A DNA stretch of 64,000 bases, from NCBI GenBank assembly GCA_021299035.1, contig JAJTGD010000004.1, forward strand, positions 1 through 64,000. The letters run 5' to 3'. Every line of letters starts with the position of its first letter. The first letter of the stretch is position 1. The stretch is from Oxalobacteraceae bacterium. Lineage in GTDB: Bacteria > Pseudomonadota > Gammaproteobacteria > Burkholderiales > Burkholderiaceae_D. The translations under genes were made by a program, and so were the position numbers. A model generated the notes under the pieces. The model saw only the letters and a program-made list of their open reading frames with translations, did not search any database and was not told the origin of the DNA. Below are positions 59,516 through 64,000 of the stretch, in pieces.

Positions 59516-60754
59516 ATGACAACCGAATCTGACGATGCGCGCTCAGCGCTCCGGATTGCCATCGCCGGTGCCTTGTCGTTGGCAGTCGCTATGGGTATCG
59601 GTCGTTTCGCGTTTACGCCGCTGATGCCGATCATGCTGCAGGAAGGGCTGCTCGATATTGCAGCAGCAAGTTGGCTAGCGAGTGCCAACTACCTTGGCTA
59701 TTTGGTGGGCGCACTTCTATGCACGTTTCAACCAGCCCTGTGGGCGCGCTGGTCCTGGCCCACACTGCCTTCATCCACCATGGTGAAAGTCGGACTCACG
59801 CTGACCTGCGCGCTCACCGCTGCGATGGCCATCGATATCACCGCGGCCTGGCCTGGGCTACGTTTTATCACCGGCATCACGACCGCGATCGGCTTTGTGT
59901 ACACCTCGACCTGGTGCCTTGCGCACCTGGCGCGTCTGCATCGTCCCACTGCCGGTGGCATTGTGTATATGGGTCCAGGTATTGGCATCGCCTGTAGCGG
60001 TCTATTGGCCAGTGTGATGGTGCAAGTGGCCTGGCCTGCCAGCTGGGGTTGGATTGCGTTCGGAGTGCTGGCGCTGATCATCACTGTGCTGGTATGGCCG
60101 GTGTTTCGTCACGATGACGGCTTGCAGAAAACAAGTGTGGCGCATGCGGTGACCGACTCCGGCGGTACACAGACCGAGAAGGCTACGCTGGTGATTGCCT
60201 ACGGATTAGCTGGCTTTGGTTACATCATCACAGCGACTTTTTTACCCGTGATGGCGCGTGCGGCACTGCCTGGTTCGGTTTGGTTGGATCTGTTTTGGCC
60301 ATTGCTCGGCATTGCTGTCGCCTGTGGCGCTTTGCTGGCCTCGCGCATTCCCGCGCGAATCGATCAGCGTCGCCTTTTATTGGGCTGCTACCTGATGCAG
60401 TCACTCGGCGTAGTGATCGTAAACTGGGTACCCACACTGACCGGCTTTGCCATCGGTAGCGTGCTGGTCGGTCTGCCATTCACCGCGATCACCTTTTTTG
60501 CGATGCAGTTAGGCAGACAATTACATCCACAATCGGCGCCCGCCATCATCGGCTTGCTATCAGGCGCATTTGCATTCGGCCAGATCATCGGTCCACCGGT
60601 TGCTGCTGCCATGCTGGCGCGCGCGTCGAATCATGCAACCGGCTTTGCCTGGGCCATTGATGTAGCCGCGATCTCGCTGTTGCTCGGCGCAGGTCTGTAC
60701 GGCTGGATGATCAAGCGGTTTAGCGCCGTATCAACAACGCCAGCGACCAAGTAG
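59516..60754 (+). CDS. YbfB/YjiJ family MFS transporter
   Basis: A 412-residue membrane protein with 12 hydrophobic segments. AMGIGRFAFTPLMPIMLQEG at the N-terminus and WLASANYLGYLVGAL are the hallmark of the YbfB/YjiJ group. LHRPTAGGIVYMGPGIGIAC forms the helix 5 region. The substrate is unknown. The last codons include a 16-bp block shared with the structured element downstream. Confidence 0.9.
   Translation: MTTESDDARSALRIAIAGALSLAVAMGIGRFAFTPLMPIMLQEGLLDIAAASWLASANYLGYLVGALLCTFQPALWARWSWPTLPSSTMVKVGLTLTCALTAAMAIDITAAWPGLRFITGITTAIGFVYTSTWCLAHLARLHRPTAGGIVYMGPGIGIACSGLLASVMVQVAWPASWGWIAFGVLALIITVLVWPVFRHDDGLQKTSVAHAVTDSGGTQTEKATLVIAYGLAGFGYIITATFLPVMARAALPGSVWLDLFWPLLGIAVACGALLASRIPARIDQRRLLLGCYLMQSLGVVIVNWVPTLTGFAIGSVLVGLPFTAITFFAMQLGRQLHPQSAPAIIGLLSGAFAFGQIIGPPVAAAMLARASNHATGFAWAIDVAAISLLLGAGLYGWMIKRFSAVSTTPATK
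60732..60747 (-). repeat. Partial copy of the 65-nt element inside the MFS gene end
   Basis: On minus, GTCGCTGGCGTTGTTG is identical to the 5' end of the element copy at 63253-63268. It overlaps the last codons of the MFS gene. Confidence 0.5.
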
Positions 60755-60781
60755 CCCACCTCAAGCCTTCACCACAAGGTA

Positions 60782-60846
60782 GCTGGCTAGACGGGGATGT
60801 CGAAGACAGTACATGACGTGCGGCGAGACATCACCAACAACGCCAG
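60782..60846 (-). repeat. 65-nt structured intergenic element, copy 1
   Basis: Read on minus, it aligns without gaps to 63256-63320 on plus. Outer arms CTGGC and GCCAG; central stem GGTGATGTC and GACATCCCC (60827-60835 and 60793-60801, 8 of 9 pairs). The loops GTTGTT, TGTACTGTCT and GTCTA are shared with copy 2. The stem is extended by CACCACA/TGTGGTG (60770-60776 and 60853-60859). It begins 7 bases after the motB stop, between the convergent MFS and motB genes. Confidence 0.8.
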
Positions 60847-60866
60847 GAACGATGTGGTGAGGGCGT

Positions 60867-61883
60867 TTATTTTTCGAGGGGTGGATCGTTGTACAGCACC
60901 GTAATGCTGATTCGACGGTTACGCGGATCAGCAGGGTTCTGCGGGTTGAATGGCGCCGTATCTGCCACACCTTCAATGCGAACAATACGGCCACCCCCAA
61001 TACCACCGGTTTCCAACATGCGCCGTGTTGCCTCGGCACGCTCGATCGACAAAGACCAGTTGGTGCGCTCACTACCCTCGGGGAAGGGTGAACTATCGGT
61101 GTGCCCCTTAACCGCGAGCTTATTCGGCATGTTCGCCAATGAGCGCGTGACTTCATTAATCAGTGCTCGCGCGCGTGGATCCATCGCCGCATTACCACTA
61201 CCGAACATCGAGAAATTCGCCTTATCGATGATGTCGATTCGCAGACCCGTTTTTTCTCGCGTGAACTGCACCTGATTTTTCAGATCCGCCAGTGTTCTAC
61301 TCAGTGAGAGGTTTTCGGTGATCTCTTGCTCCAGCTTGTCGAGTTTTTCTCGCTCGGCTTGCTCGGCAATTTTCTGCTTCTCTTCTTCGCTCAGGTTCTT
61401 GCCGTACTTAGGATTCGGTTTGTCATCCGGTGACGTACCCGCATCCTCGCCCTTGCCACCCTCGGCACGCGGGGTCACGCGCTCGATCAACGCCTGCTGT
61501 TTGGGATCCATGGGTAGGGTTTCGGGGTCGATGATAGAGCGACCACCAAACATACCGTTCGAGCCCGCTGTCTCACCGGCGCCAGAGACCTTCAACTCAG
61601 TCGGTTGGAAGTATTCTGCAATACCGATACGCTGCTCCTCGGGGGTCGCACCCAGCAGCCACATCAGCAAAAAGAACGCCATCATGGCGGTCATCATGTC
61701 GGCCAGCGCAATTTTCCATGCACCGCCATGGGCACCTGCGTGCCCTTCCTCTTCAATCTTTTTCCAGATAACCGGCGGTTTCGGCTCCTCCGCCGGCTCG
61801 GCTGGCGAGGCGTCAGGCGCAGCTTCGCCCTCGGCAGCTGCGGCAGCGGCTTCGTCTTCTGGTTTCTTCTCTTCTTCTGCCAT
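60867..61883 (-). CDS. motB: MotB-like flagellar motor stator protein
   Basis: A 338-residue protein starting MAEEEKKPEDE. A long acidic/Ala-Pro N-terminus precedes one membrane helix (WKIALADMMTAMMAFFLLMW) with the proton-binding Asp62. A linker with charged repeats follows, then an OmpA-like domain with NKLAVKGHTDSSPF and RNRRISITVLY that anchors to peptidoglycan. An ATG 21 bases upstream is possible. No motA or other flagellar gene is in this window. An N-terminal acidic extension of this kind is seen in some betaproteobacterial MotB. Confidence 0.88.
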   Translation of the reverse strand: MAEEEKKPEDEAAAAAAEGEAAPDASPAEPAEEPKPPVIWKKIEEEGHAGAHGGAWKIALADMMTAMMAFFLLMWLLGATPEEQRIGIAEYFQPTELKVSGAGETAGSNGMFGGRSIIDPETLPMDPKQQALIERVTPRAEGGKGEDAGTSPDDKPNPKYGKNLSEEEKQKIAEQAEREKLDKLEQEITENLSLSRTLADLKNQVQFTREKTGLRIDIIDKANFSMFGSGNAAMDPRARALINEVTRSLANMPNKLAVKGHTDSSPFPEGSERTNWSLSIERAEATRRMLETGGIGGGRIVRIEGVADTAPFNPQNPADPRNRRISITVLYNDPPLEK

Positions 61884-62305
61884 GGTCGGATTTGGGGTGA
61901 GCAAGGCCGCGCTTGCGCGGCAAACGCCTTATGAATCGACAGCAGTGGCTCAGGCTGCAGTCTTGATTGGGGAAATATAAATGAATCAGCCAGCTACGTC
62001 GATGAACTCCTGATAACTTTAGGAACAAAGATAATGTTTTGAAAACTATTTAAATCGGTCCGACAAAATGCCGCGGGCACGTTTAATGCACTAGCTAAAT
62101 TGGTCGTGTCGGTTGGCAGACAGCAGCCGATCTAACAGGGCGGTTCGCCCTAGAGATTCGCCTTAGGCGTTCGCTGTAGTCGTGCGATGAGATGGTATCG
62201 GAGCAGCAGTCGACGCATTTGAGTGCTAGTGCAGTGATGTCGATTGAGTGTTGCTTGCTTCGCAGTTCAGGTTTAATTTCTTCATTCAGCGAGGAGGGAC
62301 CGAGC
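61884..62305. other. Divergent non-coding gap upstream of motB
   Basis: This 422-bp gap separates motB (minus) from an unrecognised gene (plus). GCCGCGC/GCGCGGC (61906-61912 and 61915-61921) gives a tight GC hairpin in the motB leader about 22 bases before its start. No gene was recognised and no sigma-28 promoter was convincing. Confidence 0.5.
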
Positions 62306-62734
62306 ATGGATTTTCAACCGTATATTCGCGCCAGTTGGGAAATCGTGATGGAATGCGAGAGCCGCAGCCGTGTCAATCTTGATGAAGAACTAGAAGCTTA
62401 TCTGGTCTACATGGTTGCGCGAAATTTTCGCAACCCTGATTTTCCGCCTGATGTGATCTGCCTCGAGTTCACCAAAGCCCGTACACGCGATGACTTTCGA
62501 CAGATCGGCGATAGCTGCTTAATCGTCGATGCTTGGGATGTACGACGCGCTCGACTCACCAGCCAAGATTATTATGAAAAGCTGGGTCAAGCTGCCTATG
62601 CCTACGCAGCGATGACATCCCGACCGATTGACACCTTGTTTCAACGAATCGCGCGTGAGTTTTCATGTCTTTCAAAAGTGCTGGCGGGCGTCAAGCCGCA
62701 GCTTGATGCAGTACGACCGTACAGCTCGCACTAA
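62306..62734 (+). CDS. Unrecognised conserved-looking cytoplasmic protein
   Basis: A 142-residue soluble protein starting MDFQPYIRASWEIVMECESR. An ATG further upstream (62192) is in frame, but GAGGAGG fits only the ATG at 62306. The chain is mainly helical (EELEAYLVYMVARNFRNPDF, YYEKLGQAAYAYAAMTSRPI, TLFQRIAREFSCLSKVL). No signal peptide, membrane segment or catalytic motif is visible. It is divergent from motB. I do not recognise the family. Confidence 0.75.
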   Translation: MDFQPYIRASWEIVMECESRSRVNLDEELEAYLVYMVARNFRNPDFPPDVICLEFTKARTRDDFRQIGDSCLIVDAWDVRRARLTSQDYYEKLGQAAYAYAAMTSRPIDTLFQRIAREFSCLSKVLAGVKPQLDAVRPYSSH

Positions 62735-62812
62735 CGGGGACCGGGTGGTACGCGCGCTGAGGCAAGATTCGGCGCACGCTACAATATCGGCTTTTATTAA
62801 GCGACTATCACC

Positions 62813-63232
62813 ATGAAATACCTGCACACCATGGTTCGCGTCAGCGACCTCGACGCCTCTGTCAAGTTCTACCGCGATGCACTGGGTCTTGAAGTCTTGC
62901 GAGCGCAAGAATATCCTGGCGGGCGATTCACACTGGTTTATCTCGCCGCACCGGGTGATGAAGAAGCGCAAGTCGAACTGACTTACAACTGGGATCCGGA
63001 AGAACTCGGTGGCGCGCGTAATTTTGGCCACCTTGCCTACGCAGTCGATGATGTATACGCGCTGTGCGAGCGACTTCAGTCACACGGCGTCACTATCTTG
63101 CGCCCACCCCGCGATGGCCGCATGGCATTTGTTCGATCGCCCGACAATATCTCGATCGAGTTATTGCAAAGAGGGCAGCCACTGCCGCCGGCCGAGCCTT
63201 GGGTTTCTATGCCCAACACCGGCACCTGGTAA
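62813..63232 (+). CDS. gloA: Glyoxalase I-like VOC protein
   Basis: A 139-residue vicinal oxygen chelate protein. Metal ligands fit His5 (YLHTMVRVSD), Glu in AQVELTYNWD, His in NFGHLAYAVDD and Glu in ISIELLQRG, as in lactoylglutathione lyase. SVKFYRDALGLEVLRAQEYP and AFVRSPDNISIELL are strong glyoxalase I features. It would turn the methylglyoxal-glutathione adduct into lactoylglutathione. The last residues, EPWVSMPNTGTW, match betaproteobacterial GloA tails. Confidence 0.9.
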   Translation: MKYLHTMVRVSDLDASVKFYRDALGLEVLRAQEYPGGRFTLVYLAAPGDEEAQVELTYNWDPEELGGARNFGHLAYAVDDVYALCERLQSHGVTILRPPRDGRMAFVRSPDNISIELLQRGQPLPPAEPWVSMPNTGTW

Positions 63233-63255
63233 CTACACTCTCATTCAAAATGTCG

Positions 63256-63320
63256 CTGGCGTTGTTGGCGGCAACTTGCCGTACGTCGTGTACTGTCTGC
63301 GTTGCCGCCGTCTAGCCAGC
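63256..63320 (+). repeat. 65-nt structured intergenic element, copy 2
   Basis: Outer stem CGCTGGC/GCCAGCG (63254-63260 and 63315-63321), central stem GGCGGCAAC/GTTGCCGCC (63267-63275 and 63301-63309, 9 perfect pairs) and an inner GTAC/GTAC (63281-63284 and 63290-63293). It begins 21 bases after the gloA-like stop, between convergent genes. A further hairpin, GCATCAA/TTGATGC (63325-63331 and 63335-63341), and T-rich sequence follow, so the whole block may end transcription. Confidence 0.8.
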
Positions 63321-63369
63321 GCTCGCATCAACTTTTGATGCTCATTTTGATTGATAGTCTTTTTGTTTT

Positions 63370-63390
63370 TTCAAAATGTCGCTGGCGTTG
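63370..63390 (+). repeat. 21-bp direct repeat of the element's 5' end
   Basis: Bases 63370-63390 are identical to 63244-63264, 126 bp away. The repeat covers seven bases of leader and GTCGCTGGCGTTG from the element. It lies just before the end of the aldehyde dehydrogenase gene. Confidence 0.7.
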
Positions 63391-63400
63391 GGCAAAACAA

Positions 63401-64000
63401 TTAGCGATTCGACGGAAACGAGAATACGGCGCCTTCGCGCACACCCGCCGAAGGCCAGCGCTGCGTAATGGCTTTGCGACGAGTATAGAAGCGAACCCCA
63501 TCCGGGCCGTAGGCGTGCAAGTCGCCAAACAGCGACCGCTTCCAACCACCAAACGAGTGATACGCCACCGGTACAGGGAGCGGCACATTCACACCGACCA
63601 TCCCGACTTGAATATTGTCGGTGAAGTAGCGCGCTGCCTCACCATCACGCGTAAAGATGCAAGTACCGTTACCGTACTCATGCGCATCAATCAGATCCAT
63701 TCCTTCTTGCAGTGATGCTACCCGTACGATGCCCAACACTGGACCAAAAATCTCTTCCAGATAAATTGTCATGTGGGGCTTCACATCATCGAACAAACAA
63801 GGACCAAGGAAAAACCCGTCCTCATGCCCACTGACTTTGATGCCGCGCCCATCAACCACCAGCTTGGCACCTTCAGAAACACCGGCATCAACATAAGCCT
63901 TCACCTTGTCGAAATGCGCGCGGGTAACAAGCGGACCCATATCACTCTTGGGGTCTGTACCGGGGCCGATATGCATACGTGCGATCTCGGCCTTCAATCC
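63401..64000 (-). CDS. mmsA: Methylmalonate-semialdehyde dehydrogenase, C-terminal part (cut by window end)
   Basis: Two hundred residues of the C-terminal part of a CoA-acylating aldehyde dehydrogenase; the frame runs off the window edge. [52 protein letters not shown] and [20 protein letters not shown] with [12 protein letters not shown] at the end are typical of MmsA. It converts methylmalonate semialdehyde to propionyl-CoA in valine breakdown. The N-terminus and catalytic Cys region are outside the window. Confidence 0.92.
   Translation of the reverse strand, partial: GLKAEIARMHIGPGTDPKSDMGPLVTRAHFDKVKAYVDAGVSEGAKLVVDGRGIKVSGHEDGFFLGPCLFDDVKPHMTIYLEEIFGPVLGIVRVASLQEGMDLIDAHEYGNGTCIFTRDGEAARYFTDNIQVGMVGVNVPLPVPVAYHSFGGWKRSLFGDLHAYGPDGVRFYTRRKAITQRWPSAGVREGAVFSFPSNR

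Noticed and set aside
60761-61156. Coding frame through the 65-nt element
   Set aside because: Both copies give a similar peptide (around YCLR and RLAS), but the differences between copies preserve pairing and not codons, and neither frame has a start or ribosome site of its own. The similarity follows from the gapless alignment.

Overview
This is a stretch of bacterial chromosome, most likely from a betaproteobacterium related to the Burkholderiales. The main reason is gene order. From about 29.6 to 50.7 kb runs tRNA-Ser/serS, rarA-lolA-ftsK, trxB-smr, glnB-nadE, a GNAT-like gene, ppa, hemY-hemX-hemD-hemC, ppc and argH. I recall this arrangement from Burkholderiales chromosomes. Gram-negative outer-membrane genes (MipA, LolA, lipoproteins), GlnB and glutamine-dependent NadE agree with this. 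No rRNA, CRISPR array, intact insertion sequence or prophage was seen.

Layout. 0-5.8 kb: a fused AdoMet decarboxylase/spermidine synthase, MipA, a small HTH protein, a divergent hydratase-like protein opposite a MerR regulator, and a TerC-like membrane protein. 6.1-14.4 kb: one minus-strand operon encoding a complete branched-chain-type ABC importer ending in an acyl-CoA ligase, then a dienelactone-hydrolase-like gene divergent from a BKACE (DUF849) gene. Together these look like uptake and CoA activation of an unknown carboxylic acid. 14.4-25.9 kb: small periplasmic and envelope genes, including a frameshifted PQQ-type sugar dehydrogenase beside a cytochrome c, three Adhesin_E-like secreted proteins, an ExoX-like nuclease, a MORN protein overlapping an OafA-like acyltransferase, and YedK.

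25.9-29.7 kb looks like an integration scar at tRNA-Ser(CGA). A broken serine recombinase stops at a 56-bp near-perfect copy of the tRNA-Ser 3' tip plus its terminator. A second copy of the last 21 nt of the tRNA, with a different terminator, lies 120 bp from the tRNA. Between the outer copies sit a Phd/RelE toxin-antitoxin pair, an AraC regulator and a tandem NTF2-like protein. A second toxin-antitoxin pair (HigB/HigA type) lies between serS and rarA.

29.8-50.7 kb is the conserved housekeeping block. 50.9-64 kb holds a TakP-type TRAP transporter with nested terminators, pmbA, yjgA-mog, an esterase, a low-molecular-weight phosphatase, a YbfB-type MFS protein, an orphan motB, a glyoxalase-like gene and the 3' part of a methylmalonate-semialdehyde dehydrogenase gene cut by the window end.

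The most unusual signal is a 65-nt intergenic element present twice (60782-60846 on minus, 63256-63320 on plus). The copies align without gaps. Their differences cluster in the two arms of a central stem, where four base pairs have changed on both sides. Both copies sit just 3' of a stop codon in a gap between convergent genes, and both have a partial copy nearby.
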